DNA of 39,523 nucleotides from Acidimicrobiia bacterium (GTDB taxonomy: Bacteria; Actinomycetota; Acidimicrobiia; IMCC26256; JAMXLJ01), in contig DASRES010000024.1 of NCBI GenBank assembly GCA_035651955.1, forward strand, positions 76,482-116,004. Reading direction: 5' to 3'. Shown in pieces: positions 8,191 through 15,950 of the stretch. Under the pieces are notes generated by a model, which was not told where the DNA came from, ran no database searches, and saw only the letters and a program-made list of their open reading frames with translations. Numbering within the stretch: the stretch's first letter is position 1; the number at the start of each line of letters is the position of its first letter. Made by a program: the position numbers and the translations under genes.

Positions 8191-9062
8191 GATTGCACCG
8201 CCCTGGCAGTGTCCGGTTCGCCGACGTACTCGGCGAGCGCCTCACGGTAGTGGCGCAGCGGCCCCAGGCCCGAGAGCCGGAGCGCGGCCGTGTCGAGCGC
8301 GCTGAAGACCGGCCGCGGCGCCGGCCGGCCGAGCTCCGCGGTCGTCACGGTGCGCAGGACCGACGGGTCGGCGCCGCGGATCTCGGCGACGTCGCACGCC
8401 AGCCGGTAGCGAGTGCAGTGCCCCGCGTTGACGACGTGGAACAGCCCCGGGCGGCGCTCCACCGCCAGGCGGACCAGCATCTCTGCGAGGTCGGGCGCGT
8501 ACGTCGGCGAGCCGGTCTGGTCGTCGACGAAGCGGACCGGCCCGTCCGGATCGGCGAGCGCGTCGAGCACGAGCTGGACGAAGTCGTGCCCCCGTCGCCC
8601 GAACACCCAGGCCGTCCGCGCGACGGTCCACGAGCGCGCGTGACGAGCGAGCTCGAGCTCACCACCGAGCTTCGAGCGCGCGTACGTCGACAGCGGGCTC
8701 ACGAGGTCCCATTCGTCGTACGGTCGGCCGGCGCGCCCGTCGAACACGTAGTCCGTCGACACGTGGACGACGTGCGCACCGACGCGAGCCGCCGCCACCG
8801 CGAGATGGCGAACGCCGAGCGCGTTGGCCGCGAACGCGGCGTCCGGCTCGAGCTCGCACCGGTCCACGTTCGTGACGGCCGCGCAGTTGACGATCGCGTC
8901 GGGGAGGAACGCCGTGACGACCTGCTCCACCGAGTCCCGGTCGGCGAGGTCGAGCGTCGCGTGGTCGGCGGCGAGCACCTCGTACGCCGGCGTGCGCGCC
9001 AGGACCTGGACGGTCGCCGCGCCGACCTGACCGCCGGTCCCGGTGACGAGCACCCGCGTCAC
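8187..9062 (-). CDS. rfbD: dTDP-4-dehydrorhamnose reductase (RmlD)
   Basis: The 291-aa SDR performs the last NADPH-dependent step of dTDP-L-rhamnose synthesis or a related 4-keto reduction. Seen are VLVTGTGGQVG at 4-14, NCAAVTNVDRCE near 59-70 (the RmlD family's NCAAYTxVDxxE), STDYVFDGRAGRPYDEWD near 102-119, and the catalytic Tyr127/Lys131 in YARSK, plus PVRFVDDQTGSPTYAPDLA. The GTG at 9062 overlaps the stop of the dehydratase gene in GTGA. No rmlC epimerase lies in the window, so either it is elsewhere or the product is not L-rhamnose. Confidence 0.9.
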   Translation of the reverse strand: MTRVLVTGTGGQVGAATVQVLARTPAYEVLAADHATLDLADRDSVEQVVTAFLPDAIVNCAAVTNVDRCELEPDAAFAANALGVRHLAVAAARVGAHVVHVSTDYVFDGRAGRPYDEWDLVSPLSTYARSKLGGELELARHARSWTVARTAWVFGRRGHDFVQLVLDALADPDGPVRFVDDQTGSPTYAPDLAEMLVRLAVERRPGLFHVVNAGHCTRYRLACDVAEIRGADPSVLRTVTTAELGRPAPRPVFSALDTAALRLSGLGPLRHYREALAEYVGEPDTARAVQS

Positions 9063-10075
9063 GTCACCCCGCCCGCGTTCGCCCAGTCGCTCTCGACGAC
9101 GGGCGCCCGGTCGCGCAGCGGCTCCCACCACGTCCGGTTCGCCGCGTACCACGCGACCGTCTCGCGCACGCCGTCCTCGAACTCGACGCGTGGCGACCAG
9201 CCCAACTCGGTCCGGATCTTCGTCGCGTCGAGCAGGTAACGCCGGTCGTGACCCGGACGGTCGGGCACGATCGTCTTCAGCGACGCCGGCTTGCCGAGCG
9301 CGCCGAGCACGAGATCGGCGACCTGCTCGATGCTCGCCTCGACGCGGCTGCCGACGTTGTACGTCTCGCCGATGCGGCCGCGCTGCAACACGTCGTCGAC
9401 CGCCCGGCAGTGGTCGAGCACGTGCAACCACTCGCGGCGATGGTCGGTCGACGCGTACATCGGCAGCGGGCGGTCGTCGAGCGCGAGCGTCGTGAAGAGC
9501 GGGATCACCTTCTCGGGGAACTGGTACGGCCCGTAGTTGTTCGCGCAGTTCGAGATCGTGATCGGCACCGCGAACGTCTCGTGGTACGCGCGCACGAGGT
9601 GATCGGCGGCCGCCTTGGACGCGTTGTAGGGCGTGCGCGGCCGGTACGGCGACGACTCGGTGAACGCGTCCTCGCTGTCGAGCGGCAGGTCGCCGTACAC
9701 CTCGCACGTCGAGACGTGGTGGAACCGACCCACGCCGACCGCGCGCGCGGCCTCGAGGAGCATCTGGGTCCCGAGCACGTTCGTGCGCACGAAGCGGGCC
9801 GGGTCGAGCACCGCGAGGCTGTTGTGGGACTCGGCCGCGAAGTTGACCACGACGTCGATCGACTCGTCGCGCAGGAGACGCTCGACGAGCGCGCGGTCGC
9901 CGATGTCGCCGACGACGAGCGGCACGCGCTCGGCGACGTCGGCGAGGTTGTCCGCGTTCCCCGCGTACGTCAGGAGGTCGAGTGCGACGACGCGGTCGTC
10001 CGGGTGCTCACGCACCCAGTAGCGGGCGAAGTTCGACCCGATGAACCCGGCCGCACCGGTGACGAGCAGACGCAC
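9059..10075 (-). CDS. rfbB: dTDP-glucose 4,6-dehydratase-like enzyme (RmlB family, variant active site)
   Basis: A 338-aa NAD-dependent SDR expected to make a 4-keto-6-deoxy nucleotide sugar. MRLLVTGAAGFIGSNF opens the Rossmann fold; Tyr150/Lys154 (YNASK) and NNYGPYQFPEKVIPLF are as in RmlB. Two blocks differ from classical RmlB: the catalytic Asp of STDEVYG is Cys124 here (STCEVYG), and the usual HVDRSI after AAES is HNSLAVL. GDP-mannose 4,6-dehydratases also lack that Asp, so activity is plausible, but the substrate may differ. GTG start with a strong GGGGAGG 5 nt upstream; the gene follows the LCP gene by 24 nt. Confidence 0.85.
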   Translation of the reverse strand: MRLLVTGAAGFIGSNFARYWVREHPDDRVVALDLLTYAGNADNLADVAERVPLVVGDIGDRALVERLLRDESIDVVVNFAAESHNSLAVLDPARFVRTNVLGTQMLLEAARAVGVGRFHHVSTCEVYGDLPLDSEDAFTESSPYRPRTPYNASKAAADHLVRAYHETFAVPITISNCANNYGPYQFPEKVIPLFTTLALDDRPLPMYASTDHRREWLHVLDHCRAVDDVLQRGRIGETYNVGSRVEASIEQVADLVLGALGKPASLKTIVPDRPGHDRRYLLDATKIRTELGWSPRVEFEDGVRETVAWYAANRTWWEPLRDRAPVVESDWANAGGVT

Positions 10076-10099
10076 GCCGTCCTCCCCGTCGCGCGGGCC

Positions 10100-11539
10100 T
10101 CAGCAGGCCGGCGCGGCGGACTTGGCCGCCGTCGTCGTGGTGGTGTGACCGCGCGTGGCCGGCGCGGCCGCGGTCGACGCCGTCGTCCCGGAACCGGGCG
10201 CGACGACGTGCTGGAAGTCGCGCCCCAGCACGACGACGACGTCCGCGTCGACGATCGAGCTGTCGGCGACGAGCCGCCCGACGCCGCCGAGGTACTGCTG
10301 CACCAACGCGGCCTTCTCCTGCTCGCTCGGGAGGTAGCGGACCGTCGTCGTCGACGTGTGCTGCCCGTTGCCGGTGCCCGCGGGGACGAAGCCCGCGTTG
10401 ACGAGCGCGCTGCTCGCGGCCGCCGCCTGCCCGTTGATCCCGGTGCCGTTGAGCACCCGGACCTTGACCTCGGCCGGCTTGACGGTGCTGGATCCCGCGG
10501 AGCCGGCGGACCCGAAGCTGCGGAGCTGGGCGAGGACCTGGTCGGCGTCGGGCTGCTTCAGGTACAGCACGCTCTGCCCTTGCTGGTCCGGCCCGTTCTT
10601 CCACGGGAGCGTGACCATCTGCAGCGTGTTCGGGTTGTTCGGGTCGACCTTCCGGAACGCGTTCATCAACCCGAAGATGTCACCCTTGCTCATCTGGTCG
10701 TCGATCGTGAGCTTCGACACCACCTTGTCGGCGATCTGGTTCGCGGTGAGCGGGTTCCGCAGCCCGGCGCGCACGGCGACGTCGGCGAGGTGGCGGATGA
10801 AGTTCTGCTGACGGTTGATGCGGCCGATGTCGCCCATCCCGTCGGCGTCCTGCCACCGCCCGTCGACGAAGTACTGCAGGTGCCGCGACCGCACGTACGC
10901 GAGCGCCTGCGCGCCGCCCATCGAGTAGCACCCTGGATTCGGCACATTGAGGCCGGTGAACGTGTCGCGCGCGCGTGACGGGAAGTACACGGCGACGTGT
11001 CCGATCGCGTCGACGATCCCCTGGAACGTCGCGAAGTCGACCTGGAGGTAGTGGTCGATGCCGACGTCGAAGTTCAGCTTGATCGTGTCGATCACGCTCT
11101 GCACGTGCTGCTCGGGCGTCGAGCCGTAGTTGAAGGCCGCGTTGATCTTCGAGTAGCCGTGCCCGGGGATCTGCACCCAGAGATCGCGCGGGATCGAGAC
11201 GAGCAGGCTCTGCTTCGACTTCGGCTCGACGTGGACGATCATCATCGTGTCGGAGCGCTGACCGCCCTCCTGCTGGGGCGTGCCGAACTCCTGCGCCTGC
11301 TGGGCGTTGTCCACGAACGCGCGCGAGTCCGACCCGATGATCAGGTAGTTGCCGGCGCGCGCCGGATGGCTCTGGTCCGACAGACGGAGGTTCTTCACCC
11401 GGTGGATCGCGGCGATCTTCTGGTCCGTGACGACGTTGGCGCCGACGATCCCGGTCGCGATGAGGACCGTGACGAGCCCGAACGCCATCACGTAGCGGTG
11501 CCACCAGGCGCGCAGCGGGGACGACGGGGAAGCAGCCAC
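10100..11539 (-). CDS. LytR-CpsA-Psr family cell-wall glycopolymer ligase
   Basis: LCP proteins move lipid-linked polysaccharide onto peptidoglycan outside the membrane. The 479-aa protein has a short inside segment, one membrane helix at about 15-36, the LCP catalytic domain (NYLIIGSDSR, GQRSDTMMIVHVEPKSKQSLLVSIPRDLWV, YSKINAAFNYG, AQALAYVRSRH) over about 62-300, and a LytR_C domain near 355-450 (VKVRVLNGTGINGQA). The tail is Ala/Thr-rich and ends in Cys. It starts at GTG 11539, is divergent from the aminotransferase gene, and is the first gene of the polysaccharide operon, which fits a role in attaching its product. Confidence 0.93.
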   Translation of the reverse strand: MAASPSSPLRAWWHRYVMAFGLVTVLIATGIVGANVVTDQKIAAIHRVKNLRLSDQSHPARAGNYLIIGSDSRAFVDNAQQAQEFGTPQQEGGQRSDTMMIVHVEPKSKQSLLVSIPRDLWVQIPGHGYSKINAAFNYGSTPEQHVQSVIDTIKLNFDVGIDHYLQVDFATFQGIVDAIGHVAVYFPSRARDTFTGLNVPNPGCYSMGGAQALAYVRSRHLQYFVDGRWQDADGMGDIGRINRQQNFIRHLADVAVRAGLRNPLTANQIADKVVSKLTIDDQMSKGDIFGLMNAFRKVDPNNPNTLQMVTLPWKNGPDQQGQSVLYLKQPDADQVLAQLRSFGSAGSAGSSTVKPAEVKVRVLNGTGINGQAAAASSALVNAGFVPAGTGNGQHTSTTTVRYLPSEQEKAALVQQYLGGVGRLVADSSIVDADVVVVLGRDFQHVVAPGSGTTASTAAAPATRGHTTTTTAAKSAAPAC

Positions 11540-11592
11540 GGAGGCGCCACTCTACCGAACGCCGTGTGACCTGCGGTTTCGCCCGCGGCGGG

Positions 11593-11598
11593 TACCGT
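11593..11598 (+). promoter_or_regulatory. -10 element giving a leaderless aminotransferase mRNA
   Basis: TACCGT ends 6 nt before the ATG at 11605, the spacing expected when transcription starts at the A of the start codon. No Shine-Dalgarno is present and no good -35 is seen. Confidence 0.5.
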
Positions 11599-11604
11599 CG
11601 CCGC

Positions 11605-12486
11605 ATGCGCGACGGGCCGACGAGCGACGGGCCGGCGAGCGACGGGCCGAGGGTCTGGGTGAACGGCGCGCTCGTCGCTCCCGGCGAGGCGCGCCTGTCG
11701 CCGTTCGACCACGGGCTGCTCGTCGGCGACGGCGTGTTCGAGACGCTGCGCGTCTACGGCGGCGTGCCGTTCGCGTGGACGCGGCACCTCGACCGGCTGG
11801 CGCGCTCGGCGAGCGGGCTCGGTCTGCCGCTCCCCGACCGTGACGACCTCCGGCACGCGGCCGACGAGGTGCTCGCCGCGAACGGCGTCGACGAGGCGCG
11901 CCTGCGCATCACGGTGACCGGTGGGCCCGCGCCGCTCGGCTCCGAGCGCGGTGAGACGGCGCCGACGGTCATCGTCGCGGCGACCGCGTGCGGTCCGCCG
12001 CCCGAAGCGGTCTCCGTCGTGATCGTCCCGTGGGCGCGCAACGAGCGCGGCGCGACCACCGGGTTGAAGACGATCTCGTACGCGGAGAACGTGCGCGCGC
12101 TCGCACACGCGCGTTCACGCGGCGCCGACGAGGCCGTCTTCGCGAACACGCGGGGCAACCTGTGCGAGGCAACCGGATCGAACGTCTTCTTCCTCGACGA
12201 CGACGACGTGCTCGTCACGCCGCCAGCCGAGGCCGGCTGTCTCCTCGGGGTCACGCGCGCGCTGACGATCGAGCTCTGTGCGCGCCTCGGGATCCGGTGC
12301 GCGGAGCGTGACGTCACGGTCGACGCACTTCGCGCGGCACGCGAGGCGTTCCTCACGTCGACGACGCGCGAGGTGCAGGCGATCAGCGCGGTCGACGGCG
12401 CACCGCTCGCGAGCGCGCCCGGTGAGCTGACGCGGACGCTCGCCGACGCGTTCACGAAGCTGGTGGCGTCCGATCTCGATCCGTGA
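11605..12486 (+). CDS. Class IV PLP aminotransferase (aminodeoxychorismate lyase / branched-chain aminotransferase type)
   Basis: A 293-aa PLP enzyme of the PabC/IlvE/D-amino-acid aminotransferase fold. FDHGLLVGDGVFETLRVYGGVPF is the family N-terminal signature, the PLP lysine is in LKTISYAEN, and NLCEATGSNVFF carries the conserved Glu that contacts the pyridine nitrogen. Length and FETLR favour 4-amino-4-deoxychorismate lyase (folate pathway), but these enzymes are easily confused. The ATG at 11605 is chosen because a -10 element lies 6 nt before it. The first 15 residues contain three DGP repeats encoded by a tandem 15-bp repeat. It ends 1 nt from the convergent biotin ligase gene. Confidence 0.8.
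   Translation: MRDGPTSDGPASDGPRVWVNGALVAPGEARLSPFDHGLLVGDGVFETLRVYGGVPFAWTRHLDRLARSASGLGLPLPDRDDLRHAADEVLAANGVDEARLRITVTGGPAPLGSERGETAPTVIVAATACGPPPEAVSVVIVPWARNERGATTGLKTISYAENVRALAHARSRGADEAVFANTRGNLCEATGSNVFFLDDDDVLVTPPAEAGCLLGVTRALTIELCARLGIRCAERDVTVDALRAAREAFLTSTTREVQAISAVDGAPLASAPGELTRTLADAFTKLVASDLDP
11611..11649. repeat. Tandem 15-bp repeat at the start of the aminotransferase gene
   Basis: Units GACGGGCCG(A/G)CGAGC occur twice, followed by a 9-nt partial third copy, encoding DGPTS DGPAS DGP before the conserved domain. The unit keeps the reading frame, so copy changes would be tolerated. Confidence 0.65.
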
Positions 12487-12487
12487 G

Positions 12488-13270
12488 TCACGCGTCGCGC
12501 AGGTGCACGACGTCGCCGGCCGCGACCTCCACGATGCAGCCGGTGTCCACCTCGACGAGCAGCCTGCCCGACTGATCCACGTCGACCGCGCGGCCGAGCA
12601 ACGGACCGTCGCTCAGGTCCACACGCACGCGGCGACCGATCGTCGCGAGTCGCCGCCGGTACTCGAGCGGCACCCGGTCGAGCGCGCGTAGCTGGCCGTC
12701 CAGACCGGCGAGGAACGCGCCGAGCAACGCGGCACGCTCGACCGAGTGACCCGCTTCGACGTCGCACGCAGTCGCGATGCCGGCCAGCTCGTCGGGCACC
12801 GCACCCCAGTTCACGTTGACCCCGACACCGAGCACCACGGCCCGCACCGACCCGTCCGCGCCGAGGTCCGCCTCGGTGAGCATCCCCGCCAGCTTGCGAT
12901 CACCGACGAGCGCGTCGTTCGGCCACTTGAGCGTGGCATCGATGCGTGCGATCTCGCGCACGGCGTCGACGAGCGCGACGCCGGCCGCCATCGTCACGAG
13001 ATGGACCCGCTCGATGCCCAGCGCCGGGCGGAGCAGCACCGACACGAGCAGCGAGGCGCCCCGCGGTGCGACCCACGCGCGGCCGAGCCTCCCGCGTCCG
13101 GCGGTCTGGTGCTCGGCGAGGACGACGAGGCCTTCGGGTATGCCTGCACGCGCGTCGTCGAGCACGACACGGTTGGTGGAGTCGACCTCGTCGAGGACGC
13201 GCAACGCGGTGAAGCGGGTACCCGACAGGCGCGCGCGGACGGTCGCCCATGTGGCGGCGTCCGAGGTCAT
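12488..13270 (-). CDS. birA: Biotin--[acetyl-CoA-carboxylase] ligase
   Basis: It activates biotin with ATP and attaches it to BCCP domains. The 260-aa protein has DSTNRVVLDDARAG, the biotinyl-AMP loop QTAGRGRLGRAWVAPRGASLLVSVLL near 70-95, and KWPNDALVGDRKLAGML near 125-141, then a short C-terminal SH3-like cap (VDLSDGPLLGRAVDVDQSGRLLVE). No N-terminal helix-turn-helix is present, so it is a monofunctional ligase and not a biotin repressor. It is divergent from, and 63 bp away from, a gene whose product carries a BCCP domain, its natural substrate. A TATCCT element 7 nt before the ATG supports this start and a leaderless mRNA. Confidence 0.94.
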   Translation of the reverse strand: MTSDAATWATVRARLSGTRFTALRVLDEVDSTNRVVLDDARAGIPEGLVVLAEHQTAGRGRLGRAWVAPRGASLLVSVLLRPALGIERVHLVTMAAGVALVDAVREIARIDATLKWPNDALVGDRKLAGMLTEADLGADGSVRAVVLGVGVNVNWGAVPDELAGIATACDVEAGHSVERAALLGAFLAGLDGQLRALDRVPLEYRRRLATIGRRVRVDLSDGPLLGRAVDVDQSGRLLVEVDTGCIVEVAAGDVVHLRDA

Positions 13271-13276
13271 CACCCG

Positions 13277-13283
13277 TAGGATA
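13277..13283. promoter_or_regulatory. Overlapping divergent -10 elements between birA and the biotin carboxylase gene
   Basis: The bases TAGGATA read as TAGGAT on the plus strand (toward the carboxylase gene, start at 13334) and as TATCCT on the minus strand (7 nt before the birA ATG). Two RNA polymerases could not occupy both at once. No clear -35 is visible for either. Confidence 0.4.
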
Positions 13284-13333
13284 CGGGCCGCGGAGGACCC
13301 GCCCTCGCGCCCACCCGAACGGAGCCGTCGAAC

Positions 13334-15130
13334 GTGCTGTCCAAGATTCTGGTCGCCAACCGCGGGGAGATCGCGGTACGGGTCATGCGGACGTGCCGGG
13401 AGCTCGGCATCGCGACGGTCGCGGTGTACTCCGACCTGGATCGCGACGCGATGCACACCCGCTACGCCGACGAGGCGTACGCGCTGGGCGGACAGACCGC
13501 AGCCGAGAGCTACCTCAACACCGACGCCATCCTCGACGTCATCCGCCGCAGCGGGGCCGACGGCGTGCACCCCGGCTACGGGTTCTTCTCGGAGAACGCC
13601 GACTTCGCCCGGGCCGTGATCGGGCTCGACGGCGTCGCGTGGATCGGCCCGCCTCCCGACGCGATCGAGGTGATGGGCGACAAGATCTCGTCCCGGAAGG
13701 CTGCGGCGCGCGCAGGCGTCGAGGCCGTCCCGGGCACGCTCGAGCCGATCCGCGACGCGGCCGAGGTCGTCGCGTTCGGCGAGCAGCACGGCTGGCCCGT
13801 CGCGATCAAGGCCGCGTATGGCGGCGGCGGCAAGGGGCTGAAGGTCGTGAGCGGGCCCGACGAAGCGGCGCGCCAGCTCGAGTCGGCCGCACGCGAGGCG
13901 CAGGCGTACTTCGGCCGTCCCGAGGCGTACCTCGAGCGGTACCTCACTCGTCCGCGCCACATCGAGATCCAGGTCTTCTGCGACACGCACGGCAACGGCG
14001 TGTGGCTCGGCGAGCGTGACTGCTCCACGCAGCGCCGTCACCAGAAGCTCATCGAGGAGACGCCCGCGGCGGGGCTGGAGCCCGAGATCCGCGCCGCGAT
14101 GGGCGACGCCGCCGTGCGCGTCGCGCTCGCGTGCGGGTACGTGAACGCGGGCACCGTCGAGTGCCTGTACCAGGACGGCGACTTCTACTTCCTCGAGATG
14201 AACACGCGGCTCCAGGTCGAGCACTGCGTGACCGAGATGGTCACCCAGCTCGACCTCGTCCAGGAGCAGATCCGCGTCGCGTCCGGCGAGCCGCTCAGCT
14301 TCACCCAGGACTCGATCCACCCGCACGGGCACGCGATCGAGTGCCGCATCAACGCCGAGGACCCCGCGAAGGGATTCCTCCCGTCGCCGGGGACGATCAC
14401 GCGCATGCGCGCGCCGAGCGGACCGGGCGTGCGGTGGGACGGCGGGTACCAGGAAGGCGACACCGTCTCGCAGTACTACGACAACCTGGTCGGCAAGCTG
14501 ATCGTGTGGGCACCCGACCGGGAACGGGCACGCACGCGGATGCTGCGCGCGCTCGAAGAGTTCGAGATCGGCGGCATCCGCACGACGATCCCCGCGCACC
14601 AGGCGTTGCTCGCGCACCCGGACTTCGCCGCGGGGCGGCACTCGACGGTGTGGCTCGAGAACGAGGTCGACCAGTCGATCTTCACGGCGCCCGCCACCGA
14701 GCCGGCGCCCGCCACGGCCACCGCCGCGTCGACCAACGGCGAGGTCGAGGAGCTCGTCGAGCGCGCGGTTCCGGTCGAGGTGAACGGGAAGCGCTTCGAC
14801 GTCCGGGTGTGGCTGCCGCCCGCGCCGACGGTTGCCGCCGCCGGTGGCGGCGGGGCCGGGGGCCGGGCCCGCTCGGCGAAGCCGCGTGGCGCGACGTCGG
14901 CCGGGAGCGGGGCCGGCGACGGCACGATCGCGGCACCGATGCAGGGCACGATCGTCAAGGTGCTCGTGGCGGAGGGTGACGACGTCACCGCCGGGCAGGC
15001 CGTGCTCGTCCTCGAGGCGATGAAGATGGAGAACCACATCAACGCGGAGCGCAACGGCAAGGTGGCCGAGGTGCGCGTCGCGGCCGGCGACACCGTCGGC
15101 ACCGGTGACGTCCTCGTCGTGATCCAGTAA
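13334..15130 (+). CDS. Acyl-CoA carboxylase alpha subunit (biotin carboxylase + BCCP)
   Basis: This 598-aa subunit carboxylates its own biotin for acetyl-/propionyl-CoA carboxylation. The biotin carboxylase part fills about 1-450: MLSKILVANRGEIAVRVMRTCRELG, the ATP-grasp glycine loop YGGGGKGLKVV, RDCSTQRRHQKLIEETPA, and EMNTRLQVEHCVTEM. An Ala/Gly/Pro linker leads to a BCCP domain whose EAMKMENH motif puts biotin on Lys564. The beta (carboxyltransferase) subunit is not in the window, so the acyl-CoA substrate is open. GTG start, divergent from birA; PhzF gene follows after 9 nt. Confidence 0.94.
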   Translation: MLSKILVANRGEIAVRVMRTCRELGIATVAVYSDLDRDAMHTRYADEAYALGGQTAAESYLNTDAILDVIRRSGADGVHPGYGFFSENADFARAVIGLDGVAWIGPPPDAIEVMGDKISSRKAAARAGVEAVPGTLEPIRDAAEVVAFGEQHGWPVAIKAAYGGGGKGLKVVSGPDEAARQLESAAREAQAYFGRPEAYLERYLTRPRHIEIQVFCDTHGNGVWLGERDCSTQRRHQKLIEETPAAGLEPEIRAAMGDAAVRVALACGYVNAGTVECLYQDGDFYFLEMNTRLQVEHCVTEMVTQLDLVQEQIRVASGEPLSFTQDSIHPHGHAIECRINAEDPAKGFLPSPGTITRMRAPSGPGVRWDGGYQEGDTVSQYYDNLVGKLIVWAPDRERARTRMLRALEEFEIGGIRTTIPAHQALLAHPDFAAGRHSTVWLENEVDQSIFTAPATEPAPATATAASTNGEVEELVERAVPVEVNGKRFDVRVWLPPAPTVAAAGGGGAGGRARSAKPRGATSAGSGAGDGTIAAPMQGTIVKVLVAEGDDVTAGQAVLVLEAMKMENHINAERNGKVAEVRVAAGDTVGTGDVLVVIQ

Positions 15131-15139
15131 CCGGTCCGC

Positions 15140-15937
15140 GTGTCGTTCCCGCTGTTCCAGGTCGACGCGTTCACCGACGAGCGGTTCCGCGGCAACCCCG
15201 CGGCGGTGTGCCTCCTCGACCGCCCCGTCACCGCGGCGTGGATGCAGTCGGTCGCCGCGGAGATGAACCTGGCCGAGACCGCGTTCGTCCTCCCGCTCGA
15301 CGATGTGCTCACGCTCCGCTGGTTCACACCGACCACGGAGGTCCCGCTCTGCGGGCATGCGACGCTCGCGACCGCGCACGTGCTGTGGGAGACGGACCGG
15401 ATCGCGGCCGACGAGGACGCGACGTTCAGCACGTTGAGCGGCGCGTTGCGCTGCCGTCGCGACGACGAGCGGATCGCGATGGACTTCCCGGCGGAGACGC
15501 CAGTTCCCGAGGTCGCGACGGTGACGCCCGTCCGCCTCGACGACGCGCTGCGCGGCACCGCCCGTGACGTCGTGCGCGGGACGAACCACTACCTCGTCGA
15601 GCTGGACGACGAAGCGACCGTGCGCGGGTTGCGACCGAACCTCGACGTGCTCGCGAAGCTCGACGCGAACGGCGTCATCGTCACCGCGCGTGCGGACGAC
15701 GACCGCTTCGACTTCGTGTCGCGCTACTTCGCGCCGCGCGTCGGCATCCCGGAGGACCCCGTCACCGGTGCCGCGCACTGCATGCTCGGACCGTGGTGGG
15801 CGGAGCGGCTCGGCAAGATCGAGCTCGTCGGCCACCAGGTGTCCGCACGCGGCGGCGTCGTCCGCGTGCGCGTCGACGGCACGCGCGTCGAGCTCTCCGG
15901 GAGCGCGGTGACCGTGCTGCGCGGCGAGCTGTTGTAG
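15140..15937 (+). CDS. PhzF family isomerase/epimerase-like protein
   Basis: A 265-aa member of the PhzF/diaminopimelate-epimerase fold. The N-terminus FPLFQVDAFTDERFRGNPAAVC and NLAETAFV with the catalytic Glu46 are typical, followed by LRWFTPTTEVPLCGHATLATA. The second half has PVTGAAHCMLGPWWAERLG. Most relatives are enzymes of unknown substrate, and there are no phenazine genes here, so a phenazine role should not be assumed. It starts with GTG 9 nt after the carboxylase gene and is probably in its operon. Confidence 0.88.
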   Translation: MSFPLFQVDAFTDERFRGNPAAVCLLDRPVTAAWMQSVAAEMNLAETAFVLPLDDVLTLRWFTPTTEVPLCGHATLATAHVLWETDRIAADEDATFSTLSGALRCRRDDERIAMDFPAETPVPEVATVTPVRLDDALRGTARDVVRGTNHYLVELDDEATVRGLRPNLDVLAKLDANGVIVTARADDDRFDFVSRYFAPRVGIPEDPVTGAAHCMLGPWWAERLGKIELVGHQVSARGGVVRVRVDGTRVELSGSAVTVLRGELL

Positions 15938-15950
15938 AGGTCGGCTCCGG

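Noticed and set aside
9248-10978. A 576-codon plus-strand open frame
   Set aside because: It lies opposite the RmlB-like and LCP genes, both well supported by motifs.
15140-15937. Phenazine biosynthesis
   Set aside because: The PhzF homologue has no phz partners nearby; most PhzF-family proteins have other or unknown roles.
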